Positions 16,795-23,613 of a stretch of DNA of 35,571 bases are shown here, piece by piece. A model generated the notes under the pieces. The model was not told the origin of the DNA and ran no database searches. It saw only the letters and a program-made list of their open reading frames with translations. The position numbers were made by a program, and so were the translations under genes. Source of the DNA: an uncultured bacterium. GTDB lineage: Bacteria; Verrucomicrobiota; Kiritimatiellia; RFP12; UBA1067. Numbering within the stretch: position 1 is the stretch's first letter; every line of letters starts with the position of its first letter. The stretch is from assembly GCA_902764415.1 (NCBI GenBank), contig CACWVU010000027.1, positions 1 to 35,571 of the forward strand, read 5' to 3'.

Positions 16795-18237
16795 CTAAAA
16801 ATGGACCTTGGATATCCAAGCGCCCCAGGCGCCAACGCGAAACGTCGTTCCGCCGACAAATTCCGCATTCTTCGAATAGACAGCATCAGGCGAGACACGC
16901 CCCTTGACGTCGCGATTTTCTTCATCTGCCGCAAGATATGACGCCGTCTTGCGCTTCGGAACAGCGAACAAGACGTCGCAACGGACGTCTTTGCCTGTCC
17001 AGTTCTGCACCACAAGCATGGTTTCGCGCCCATTCCGCCTGACAAAAGCCGTAACGGAATCATTTGCCGTCGTGTCAAGCCATGTCAGGCCCCCCTCGCC
17101 GTTGATGTCAGTGAACGCGGAATGTTCGCGGCGAAGTGCAGCAAGGCGCTTCACGAGTGCATGACGCGACTTCCCCGGCTCGCGGTCGAGCTGCGTCCAG
17201 TCCATCGGTGTCTTGCCGAACATCGAATGGCGCTCGTCGGAATCGGCCAGTTCATTGCCGGTGAAGAGCATTGGCACGCCGTCGAGAGTAAACATCCAGA
17301 CAAGAACCTGATCTACGGCTTCATGTCCCCACTGCGCCTCGCGACGAGGACGCAGGTCAGTTGCAATGTCGTGGTTCTCGTAGTGGTTCACGAATCTCGA
17401 GCCGACAGGGCACGAACTTTCACGCTCAACCCACAAGTTGCGCACCCTGGCGGCATTGAGACCGGGGAACCAGCCGTAGTCCGCATCGAAGCCCTTGTAC
17501 TGGTTGCAGACGGTAAAACCTTCACAGAGGAGAACCGCCCTTCCGCCAGAAACGGAATCCATCATGTCATGCGCATCGCACCAGAAATCGAGCGGGATGC
17601 CGTCGCCGACGTCGCAGCGGAAACCGTCCGCCCCGTACTCCTTCATCAAATACAGAATATTGCCAATCAGGTATTCGCGCAACTTCGGCTCGGCAAAGTT
17701 GAGCTTCGGGAACCGCCACGGACCCTTCTTGACCGTGCCATCGGGATTCCACCAGGTGAACTCTGGATGCTCCTTCAGGACGGGCGCAGTCGGACCGCAG
17801 TGGAGATATACGAGGTCGAATACAACCTTCATGCCGATCCCGTGCGCTGCTGCGCAAAAATCCCTCAAGTCGGCATCCGTGCCGTACTCCTCGTCAACGT
17901 GGAAGTAGTCGGAGATGCGATACTGGTTTTTCGGGTTGTCGAAGCCGCTCTTGATTTGGCGCGGGCTCCAAAAACCCTTGTCCATGTCTGTGTCCATCTT
18001 CATCACCGGCACGAGGTAGGCGATGGTGACGCCGAGATCTTTCAGATACGGCAGCTTTTCCGCCGCCGCCTTGAGCGTACCCTCGGGCGTGAACGCGCGC
18101 GGCTGTATCTGGTACATGACGCCGCGAGTAAACCACTCAGGCGACTTTCGTGCGTCCTGCATGTGGGCGTTCGCGCCAAATGCGAAATTCGCGGCGACCA
18201 TTGCCGCTACCAAGATTGTTCCGCACAGAGTTCTCAC
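16795..18237 (-). CDS. secreted GH13 alpha-amylase family enzyme
   Basis: The 480-residue enzyme has a signal peptide at residues 1-24 (ending FAFGANA). The GH13 barrel regions are visible: region I DLVYLHCG (Asp141, His146), region II GFRCDVGDG with nucleophile Asp209, region III LLCEGF with acid/base Glu239, and region IV VNHYENHD (His289, Asp290). A small C-terminal beta domain ends the protein (about 400-480). It should cleave alpha-glucosidic bonds outside the cytoplasm; exact specificity is unknown. The start is a GTG at 18237 directly after an in-frame TAA. It overlaps the TGA of a 59-codon leader ORF as GTGA, so translation is probably coupled. The gene is flanked by inverted 42-bp repeats and looks more AT-rich than its neighbours, suggesting acquisition as a unit. 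Confidence 0.9.
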   Translation of the reverse strand: MRTLCGTILVAAMVAANFAFGANAHMQDARKSPEWFTRGVMYQIQPRAFTPEGTLKAAAEKLPYLKDLGVTIAYLVPVMKMDTDMDKGFWSPRQIKSGFDNPKNQYRISDYFHVDEEYGTDADLRDFCAAAHGIGMKVVFDLVYLHCGPTAPVLKEHPEFTWWNPDGTVKKGPWRFPKLNFAEPKLREYLIGNILYLMKEYGADGFRCDVGDGIPLDFWCDAHDMMDSVSGGRAVLLCEGFTVCNQYKGFDADYGWFPGLNAARVRNLWVERESSCPVGSRFVNHYENHDIATDLRPRREAQWGHEAVDQVLVWMFTLDGVPMLFTGNELADSDERHSMFGKTPMDWTQLDREPGKSRHALVKRLAALRREHSAFTDINGEGGLTWLDTTANDSVTAFVRRNGRETMLVVQNWTGKDVRCDVLFAVPKRKTASYLAADEENRDVKGRVSPDAVYSKNAEFVGGTTFRVGAWGAWISKVHF

Positions 18238-18413
18238 TTAAGCATCAAAAGGGTCAGACCCTTCTGTATATGTTTTACTGTATATGCTGCGGGGCGCGGG
18301 GTGTATTGCGACGAGTTTTCCACCGTCACGGATGCGTCACAGCGCATGCCAGCCGCAATTCCGCCCACGATAGCGAGGGCGAGCGTAAGCGCGGTCTTGG
18401 CATGGGGTTTCAT
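18234..18413 (-). pseudogene. chimeric leader ORF: truncated secreted-protein start read into the repeat
   Basis: A 59-codon frame starts at an ATG 7 bases after an extended -10. It begins with a good signal peptide (MKPHAKTALTLALAIVGG, then GIAAGMRCDA) and a short mature part (SVTVENSSQYTPRPA). At that point it enters the 42-bp repeat and encodes AYTVKHIQKGLTLLMLK before a TGA. The most economical reading is that a secreted-protein gene was cut by the repeat, leaving its promoter and signal peptide to drive the GH13 gene. The TGA overlaps the GH13 GTG start by GTGA. Confidence 0.55.
18246..18287 (-). repeat. right copy of the 42-bp inverted repeat flanking the GH13 gene
   Basis: Reverse complement of 16723-16764 with one mismatch. 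This copy has the perfect hairpin core AAGGGTCTGACCCTT. From memory, such GGGTC-N-GACCC palindromes are often seen at REP-type or MITE-type elements; no transposase is present between the two copies. Confidence 0.9.
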
Positions 18414-18420
18414 CGCGTGA

Positions 18421-18429
18421 ATTATACCA
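18421..18429 (-). promoter_or_regulatory. extended -10 promoter for the leader ORF and GH13 gene
   Basis: The minus strand reads TGGTATAAT, then TCACGCG and the ATG at 18413 (7-base gap). It is the only good promoter seen upstream of GH13. Confidence 0.65.
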
Positions 18430-18625
18430 TTTTTGCCGCGCTCCGTGTTGGCTTTCGCGGCAGATTTCCGTGGCCGCGAAAAGTGAGCGTCGTTAGACGC
18501 GAACAAATCCGTGTGTTAATCAAAACTGCGCCCCTGCCAGGGCATCCGCGTTGCGGACGACCTTCGGTCGGTGGATATGCGCAAACCGCCGTAGGGACCT
18601 GTACCCACGCTTTGTACACTTCAAA
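18430..18625. other. intergenic, hairpin-rich, no gene recognised
   Basis: This stretch downstream of the Sel1 gene holds several perfect short stems: TTCGCGGC (18454-18461) with GCCGCGAA (18473-18480), TCCGCGTTGCGGA (18545-18557) and, directly adjacent, CGACCTTCGGTCG (18558-18570). The last two sit inside an imperfect outer pairing (GCATCC with GGATATGC). No T-run marks a standard terminator. Factor-dependent termination or a folded RNA end is possible. Confidence 0.4.
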
Positions 18626-20929
18626 TTAATACGCAACACCATCCTTCGGCCTATAAGTAAAACCTCTTCCATCACAACGTTCGCACTTGAGCTTTCCCTT
18701 GCCTTCGCAGACTGGACACGTCACTTTGCTGCCGTTCATGACTTCGCCGCGCCCCTGACAAGTTCCACACGTCTGCCACACATCGTATTTTTTGTTGCCA
18801 TCACATTTCGGGCAAATTTCAGGATAGCCGTATCCGCTTCCATCACACGCGGCGCAGTTCTCGTATCTGCGCAGACGGCCCCGCTCTTCAATTGCCACCC
18901 TTTTCTTCCCGCCGCACGAACCACACTTTCTCCTTATCTGCCCATGCCCATTACAAGTGCTACAAGTAACAGATTTCCGAATTTGGCCTCTGCGTTCTGA
19001 ACCGCTTGTGTAGTAATCATCATCATACCTACCACCAACACATGTTGGGCACGGCTTTTTGCCCTTGACGAGGACCTCCCCATTGCCTTTGCATCTTGCG
19101 CACACTATTGCGCCTGTTCCGTTACAGGGCGAACATGTTTCCTTGCGAGATTCAAGTTCTTTCGCGTCATAAACCTCCTTAACGTCATTAATCTTATCAA
19201 GTCTAGCCTGCAACCTATTCGATTCACTTGTAGCATTCTTGATCGCAATCTCAATCGCTTCCAGTGAGTCTGCGTCCGAAAGCTTCTCTGAAAGACGTCT
19301 TGCTATATTCTCCTCCTTTACACTAACAGAAGAATCTGTCGTTGAGATCTTGCTCGCATCAAAGCCAGCCCATTCACCTGACAATTTGCCATTGAGAATA
19401 TCGTTGACTCTCCTTGCCAGCTCATCTACACGGTCTTCTATAGTTACAAGGCGTTTAAGCCGCTCGTTCTTCTCGGCTTTTTCAGCGGCAAGCCTACGAT
19501 TCCTTTCCTCTCGCTCTCTATTTATTCGCGAAAGTTCATCTTTCGCCTCCTTACATCCTGCGTCAGCAGCATCTTCCAGCAATTCTTCAGCCTTCTCTTC
19601 GTCTTTCTTTACACCATTGCCGTTCATGTAACACATGGCAAGGCAATACTTTGCAAAAGGGTAGCCCTTCTTCGCCGATCTTTCAAACCACTTGACGGCC
19701 TCAATAACATTCCTCTCCACGCCCCACCCCTCTAAGTAATATACCCCCATTCCACACTGCACTTCACGAAATGTACCTTTCTCCGCAGCCTTCAGCATCC
19801 ACTTGGCGGCCTCCTCCTGATCCTCTTCCACGCCATTCCCTAAATGATAGCATCTCGCAAGTTCAAATTGTGCCGTCTCATCGCCAAGTTCCGCGCCTTT
19901 GCGAAACCATTTAACGGCCTCTTCCTTGTCAAGCTCTACGACATCGCCATTCATATAGAGGTCTGCGAGTCTCCTCATCGCAGATGTGTCACCAGCATTC
20001 GCGTTTGCCCGCCACGCCGCCACAGCCTTATTCTGCCATTTTGACGCCTCATCCTCGTCTTTCTCAACACCAAAACCAAGCTTATAGCACTGTCCAAATT
20101 TGTAAAGGCACATTGAGTGTCCGCACTCAGCTCCTTTACGGAACCACCTAAACGCACCCTTCGCGTTTTGTTCTACTCCAGTTCCACTAACATACAACAT
20201 TCCCATGTCAAACATGGCATCTCCGTGCCCAGCTTCTGCTGCCTTTCGGCACCATTTAGCGGCATTCGCTGTATTGCGCTCAATGCCTACGCCATCCATA
20301 CAACAGGCGAACATTCTGTGCTGGGCTTCCGGCAACTCCTGATCAGCGGCAAGGCGATACCACTTTATCGCCTCATCCGTGTCCATGAATACTCCTTGTC
20401 CGTTAGCAAAGCAGTCGCCGACATACAGCTGCGCCTTTGCATTTCCCTTCCTTGCCAGCGGAAGAAGAAGTTTGTACGCCTTTGGATACAACCCTTTCTC
20501 GTAATATGCAATGCCTCGATTGAGTCGAGGATCTACGCCGAAAAACAAATATGCCCCAAACGCAACCGCACACCCAACAACAATTGCGGCGACAACTGAA
20601 CCAAACAACACCAAGACCTTCTTCATTCTCGACTTAGTCTTTGGACCGTCAGGAGATGGAACTGCATCTGTATCATCCTGCAGACGTGCGAACCGACCAG
20701 GAATCGCGATGCGTTCAGCGCGTGACGAAGCACCTTGAACACGCCTAGGAGCGAATTTTCCGCTTCTTGGGGAATCTGCCGGTCCATTAGGTTTATCGTC
20801 AGACGCAATCACACTCGTATCTGCCCCTGCAACAAAACCTTCGCCGCATACGCTGCACTTCGTGTAGCGGTACAAGTCCTTCTCTTCGGCCTCGTATTCA
20901 GTTCCGCAATGCGGGCATTTGATGTTCAT
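18626..20929 (-). CDS. membrane Sel1-repeat protein with N-terminal zinc finger and C-terminal DnaJ-type cysteine array
   Basis: This 767-residue protein has an unusual architecture. Residues 1-32 are an MJ0042-like zinc ribbon (Cys5, Cys8, Cys25, Cys28). A polar linker is followed by one transmembrane helix at about 104-131. About eight Sel1 (TPR-like) repeats run from about 150 to 470, with motifs such as AIKWYRLAADQ and AVKWFRKGAELGD. A charged coiled coil follows (about 475-520). The last 150 residues hold ten C-x-x-C motifs spaced as CxxCxGxG, like the DnaJ zinc domain. A protein-scaffolding or quality-control role is plausible but not shown. Codon use and base composition are visibly more AT-rich than the flanking genes, suggesting transfer. 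The ATG at 20929 has a perfect AAGGAG five to ten bases upstream, behind a structured leader. Confidence 0.85.
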   Translation of the reverse strand: MNIKCPHCGTEYEAEEKDLYRYTKCSVCGEGFVAGADTSVIASDDKPNGPADSPRSGKFAPRRVQGASSRAERIAIPGRFARLQDDTDAVPSPDGPKTKSRMKKVLVLFGSVVAAIVVGCAVAFGAYLFFGVDPRLNRGIAYYEKGLYPKAYKLLLPLARKGNAKAQLYVGDCFANGQGVFMDTDEAIKWYRLAADQELPEAQHRMFACCMDGVGIERNTANAAKWCRKAAEAGHGDAMFDMGMLYVSGTGVEQNAKGAFRWFRKGAECGHSMCLYKFGQCYKLGFGVEKDEDEASKWQNKAVAAWRANANAGDTSAMRRLADLYMNGDVVELDKEEAVKWFRKGAELGDETAQFELARCYHLGNGVEEDQEEAAKWMLKAAEKGTFREVQCGMGVYYLEGWGVERNVIEAVKWFERSAKKGYPFAKYCLAMCYMNGNGVKKDEEKAEELLEDAADAGCKEAKDELSRINREREERNRRLAAEKAEKNERLKRLVTIEDRVDELARRVNDILNGKLSGEWAGFDASKISTTDSSVSVKEENIARRLSEKLSDADSLEAIEIAIKNATSESNRLQARLDKINDVKEVYDAKELESRKETCSPCNGTGAIVCARCKGNGEVLVKGKKPCPTCVGGRYDDDYYTSGSERRGQIRKSVTCSTCNGHGQIRRKCGSCGGKKRVAIEERGRLRRYENCAACDGSGYGYPEICPKCDGNKKYDVWQTCGTCQGRGEVMNGSKVTCPVCEGKGKLKCERCDGRGFTYRPKDGVAY

Positions 20930-21110
20930 AGGTTAATCTCCTTCCGCGCTACTTCTACCGAGTGTCACCGCCTTGCGCGGAAATGAAAACGGCGCACCCT
21001 CAAAATCCATGTCTATCGGAGGCACCGCTAAGAGCCTGAAGTAAAACAAGGACATGAGAGTGCGCCGTGTGAATCATCACACGTGCGCACAGTCGTATTT
21101 CGCCTTACTT
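20930..21110 (-). promoter_or_regulatory. structured 5' leader upstream of the Sel1 protein
   Basis: Three pairings stand out on the minus-strand transcript. First, GCGCGGAA (20942-20949) overlaps the start of the AAGGAG site and pairs perfectly with TTCCGCGC from 20975-20982, partly hiding the ribosome site. Second, 20989-21001 pairs with 21056-21068 (12 of 13). Third, 21060-21072 pairs with 21077-21090 around an ATCA loop. The second and third share bases and cannot both form. No known riboswitch class was recognised. Confidence 0.4.
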
Positions 21111-21161
21111 CGTGAAAATTAGCGGTTTCCCGATAAGCTACTATACGCTGTTGCGTACGTT

Positions 21162-21187
21162 CTGCAGTCCCGGTTGGGATACTGCAG
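21162..21187. other. hairpin between a small ORF and the Sel1 leader
   Basis: CTGCAGT (21162-21168) pairs with ACTGCAG (21181-21187), with an inner CCC-GGTT-GGG stem. No T-run follows on the minus strand, so terminator activity is uncertain. The remaining sequence from 21091 to 21214 shows no gene. Confidence 0.4.
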
Positions 21188-21214
21188 CCCCCGCCCGCCG
21201 CCTTGATGCACGGC

Positions 21215-21325
21215 TCACGGGGTTCTGGCCTTGCGCTTGCGCGCTCGGCCCGGCGGACTGGTCAGATTGGCGGCCAGCCCGAACTCAAAGATCGACGCGG
21301 TTCCCCGCGGCACCATCTTAGCCAT
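21215..21325 (-). CDS. possible 36-residue small protein
   Basis: A short frame begins at an ATG 18 bases after a TGGTAAAAT extended -10 (21344-21352). It encodes MAKMVPRGTASIFEFGL, then AANLTSPPG and a very basic end (RARKRKARTP). I do not recognise it. Its position after a promoter that resembles the others in the window is the only support. It could equally be the untranslated start of the Sel1 transcript, or a remnant of a larger element. Confidence 0.25.
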   Translation of the reverse strand: MAKMVPRGTASIFEFGLAANLTSPPGRARKRKARTP

Positions 21326-21343
21326 TTCAGGTCGTGCGCGTGT

Positions 21344-21352
21344 ATTTTACCA
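21344..21352 (-). promoter_or_regulatory. putative extended -10 promoter reading toward the Sel1 gene
   Basis: The minus strand reads TGGTAAAAT within GAATTTGGTAAAATACACG, one base from the window's usual element. It could serve the small ORF at 21325 and, by read-through, the Sel1 gene with a leader of about 400 bases. Confidence 0.4.
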
Positions 21353-21410
21353 AATTCTGCGGACGCTATACAACCAGCCTGCCAAACCGGAGGCCGCGCG
21401 AATTTGAAAA

Positions 21411-21806
21411 TTACAAAAAGTCAGCCATATTCGGGGGCGGCTGCGTCGGCTCCGGCGGGAGTGCGTCCACGATTGTCTTCAATTTCGCGAATGCATCCGG
21501 GATGTCGTTCTGCAGGATGTCCCAAATGGTGTCATAATCGATGTCGGCGTAGTCATGTACAATCTTGTGTCTGACGCCAGAAAGCCCCTTCCAGTTGAGT
21601 TCAGGATGTTTGTCCGCAAATTCCCGTGTCACGTTGTTGGCCGCCTCGCCCAGCACCGTCAGATTGAAGAGTATACTTTCCGTTCTGCCTTCGTGCCGCT
21701 GCAATTGCTCTCTGGCCTATCCTTTGGAGACGTTGACAATCCATTCGACCGCATCCAGCATGTGTCGTACGCGTGATTCGTCGCGATATTGGGATTTGTC
21801 CGTCAT
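21411..21806 (-). pseudogene. hepT: HepT-like HEPN toxin with an in-frame amber codon
   Basis: The frame starts at the ATG at 21806, overlapping the upstream MNT stop as ATGA. It reads MTDKSQYRDESRVRHMLDAV...VSKG, hits a TAG at 21717-21719, and continues in the same frame with AREQLQRHEGRTESILFNL, LGEAANNV, GLSGVRHKIVHDY and DTIWDILQNDIP. The RHKIVHDY stretch is the R-x4-H-x-Y motif of HepT RNases and is intact. Only the amber codon breaks an otherwise normal reading frame of about 130 residues. No frameshift is needed. Either the toxin is dead, or the amber is suppressed or a sequencing error. A TTG inside the second part could restart a fragment lacking the first helix. Confidence 0.75.
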
Positions 21807-22102
21807 ACTGGGACAGCTTCCTTGCATACACGGTGGGCAAATCCAAGAGAGTGCGGAAGAATCCGCGAGGTAACCAGGTCCACGTTCCGTCCGAGAAGCG
21901 CCGCAAACGCTTCGGACAAAGCGCACTCGTTTCGCCAGCTATACCCACCAGGCTCCCATTTCACAAGGAAATCCACGTCGCTGTCGGGGCGCTCCTCCTT
22001 GCGTGCGCACGAACCGAAGACCCAAAGCTTCTCGGCTTTGTTTCCTCTTGCAATAGCATGAATCTCGTCACGCTTCGCAACTATCTCGTCCAGCATGCAC
22101 AT
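21803..22102 (-). CDS. mntA: MntA-like minimal nucleotidyltransferase antitoxin
   Basis: The 99-residue minimal nucleotidyltransferase carries the canonical GSx10DxD motif: Gly-Ser in VFGSCARKEERPDSDVDFLV, with the two catalytic aspartates in DVD. In characterised MNT-HEPN modules, the MNT protein adds AMP to the tyrosine of the HEPN R-x4-H-x-Y motif and so silences the RNase. Here it precedes and overlaps the HEPN frame by ATGA, the normal gene order and coupling. The start is uncertain: ATG at 22102 or at 22096, two codons later; the upstream GGGAG fits either. A TGCTATACT extended -10 lies at 22170-22178. Confidence 0.85.
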   Translation of the reverse strand: MCMLDEIVAKRDEIHAIARGNKAEKLWVFGSCARKEERPDSDVDFLVKWEPGGYSWRNECALSEAFAALLGRNVDLVTSRILPHSLGFAHRVCKEAVPV

Positions 22103-22169
22103 CTGGTCTGCTGCTCCCGTTCAGTTCTCGAACTATGCAAGCCCCGGGCACTCGTCCGAAGACGCGAAT

Positions 22170-22178
22170 AGTATAGCA
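22170..22178 (-). promoter_or_regulatory. putative extended -10 promoter for mntA-hepT
   Basis: The minus strand reads TGCTATACT after TTT, a good extended -10 about 67 bases before the mntA ATG. It lies between the nhaC stop and mntA, so the pair can be transcribed separately from the glucan operon. Confidence 0.5.
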
Positions 22179-22227
22179 AAACCGCCGCGCAGAAATCAAG
22201 CGGCCAAACCGGCAAGGCACCACCGCC

Positions 22228-23577
22228 TCAATCGACGGCGGGGATGGGCGAGCGGTTGCGCCGGCCGTAGAGCAGCATCGAACCAAAGACCGCAATGGCC
22301 AGGAGCGGCTGATAATATAGGCTCGAGAGCAGCGATACGGTGTCGACGGACATGTCGAGCCCCTTCGCGACGCCCATGGCGATGAGAATCTGCGCGCCGT
22401 AGGGGATGAGCCCCTGCACTACGCAGGAGGCGGTGTCGAGGACCGATGCGACGCGAACTGGCGCCGCGCCGAACTTGTCGGCGCATTCCTTCGCGATGGG
22501 ACCGGCAATTACGATTGCGACCGTGTTGTTGGCAGTGAAGCAGTTGATGGCCGACACCAAGAGGAAAACGCCGAACTCGCAGGAGCGCGGACCCAGTATC
22601 ACCTTGGATATCTTGTCGGTGAGCCACACGATTCCGCCGTTGGCCTGCACCGACTTGAAAAGCCCTCCGGCCAGGAGCGCGACAATCAGCGTCTCGCCCA
22701 TTCCCAATGTCCCCTTGCCAAGGAGGTCCATGATGTCGAAGAACGCAAAGCGCCCAAGAACGCCACCGATCACAGCCGACAGCAAGGTCCCCGAGAAGAG
22801 CAGCGTCATCACGTTGAATCCCGCCAGCGCAAGCGCGAGCACGAAGACATAGGGCAGGACCAGGACGACGTGCCGCCATGCTATGGTCGGCGTCTCGACC
22901 GCTCCCGCGGCAGAGCCGGAGGCCGCATAGAGGAAGAGCGCGACCAGCGCGGCAGGCGCCGCGATCAGGCCGTTGGCGAGGAACTTGTCCTTCATCCTCA
23001 CTCCCTGGGTCCGCGTAGCGGCGATTGTCGTGTCGGAGATCATGGACATGTTGTCGCCAAACATGGCACCACCGATCACGGCGCCCATGAGAAGCGCCGG
23101 GTCGAGGCCAAGCGGCTCGACAAATCCCAACGCGATCGGCGTCACCGCCGCTATGGTTCCGCAGGAAGTGCCGATGGCCAGCGAGATGAGGCACGAGACG
23201 AGGAACACCCCCGCCACCATGAGGCGGGTCGGCACAAACGCCTGCGCAATCGTGACGGCGGCGTCGACGGCGCCCGCCCCCTTCGCTATCGTCGCGAACG
23301 CCCCCGCCAATATGAAGATGAGACACATGATCATTATGTTCGGCTCGCCCATTCCCCTCGCGTAAATTTCGACCTTCTCGTCGAGCTTGCGGCGCCCGAT
23401 GAGCATGGACACCGCCGAGGCCACGAGAAACGCGATGGGCATCGAGACCTTGTACCAGGGCATTTCATAGCCGAGGTGGGACGCGAAAAGCGACAGCCCG
23501 ACGTAAAACGCGGCGAACACCGCGAAAGGCACCAGCGCGAATCCGTTGGGACAAGGCGTATTAGTTTCTTTGTTCAT
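22228..23577 (-). CDS. nhaC: NhaC-family Na+/H+ antiporter
   Basis: The 449-residue inner-membrane transporter has about 11-12 hydrophobic helices. Family motifs are visible: IGTSCGTIAAVTPIAL near residue 135-150 and GGAMFGDNMSMISDTTIAAT near 165-185, plus SAINCFTANNTVAIVIAGPI in the second half, an internally repeated layout typical of NhaC-type carriers. It should exchange Na+ for protons, although some relatives carry organic acids or amino acids. It ends the glucan operon, 36 bases after the GH55-like gene. Its GGGAG ribosome site is the 3' arm of a small hairpin (CTCCCT 23602-23607 on the RNA with AGGGAG 23581-23586), and the spacing to ATG is short. Confidence 0.88.
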   Translation of the reverse strand: MNKETNTPCPNGFALVPFAVFAAFYVGLSLFASHLGYEMPWYKVSMPIAFLVASAVSMLIGRRKLDEKVEIYARGMGEPNIMIMCLIFILAGAFATIAKGAGAVDAAVTIAQAFVPTRLMVAGVFLVSCLISLAIGTSCGTIAAVTPIALGFVEPLGLDPALLMGAVIGGAMFGDNMSMISDTTIAATRTQGVRMKDKFLANGLIAAPAALVALFLYAASGSAAGAVETPTIAWRHVVLVLPYVFVLALALAGFNVMTLLFSGTLLSAVIGGVLGRFAFFDIMDLLGKGTLGMGETLIVALLAGGLFKSVQANGGIVWLTDKISKVILGPRSCEFGVFLLVSAINCFTANNTVAIVIAGPIAKECADKFGAAPVRVASVLDTASCVVQGLIPYGAQILIAMGVAKGLDMSVDTVSLLSSLYYQPLLAIAVFGSMLLYGRRNRSPIPAVD

Positions 23578-23580
23578 AAG

Positions 23581-23607
23581 CTCCCTGCTTTCTTCCCCTT
23601 TAGGGAG
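23581..23607 (-). promoter_or_regulatory. hairpin covering the nhaC ribosome site
   Basis: On the minus strand CTCCCT pairs with AGGGAG, which is also the only Shine-Dalgarno candidate for nhaC. A competing small stem (TCCC-TAAA-GGGGA) shares the first arm, so the site could be opened or closed. The stems are only 4-6 bp. Confidence 0.35.
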
Positions 23608-23613
23608 GAGTGG

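Noticed and set aside
16723..18287. A complete insertion sequence around the GH13 gene
   Set aside because: There is no transposase frame between or beside the inverted repeats and no clear target-site duplication. Only a non-autonomous or repeat-pair interpretation is supportable.
20941..21090. A tRNA or tmRNA gene in the stem-rich leader upstream of the Sel1 gene
   Set aside because: No T-psi-C-like GGTTCRA block, no acceptor stem of 7 bp closing a cloverleaf and no CCA context. The stems fit a mRNA leader better.
21717..21719. A frameshift in hepT
   Set aside because: The parts before and after the stop are in the same frame, and joining them over the TAG gives a normal-length HEPN protein, so the lesion is a nonsense codon rather than an indel.
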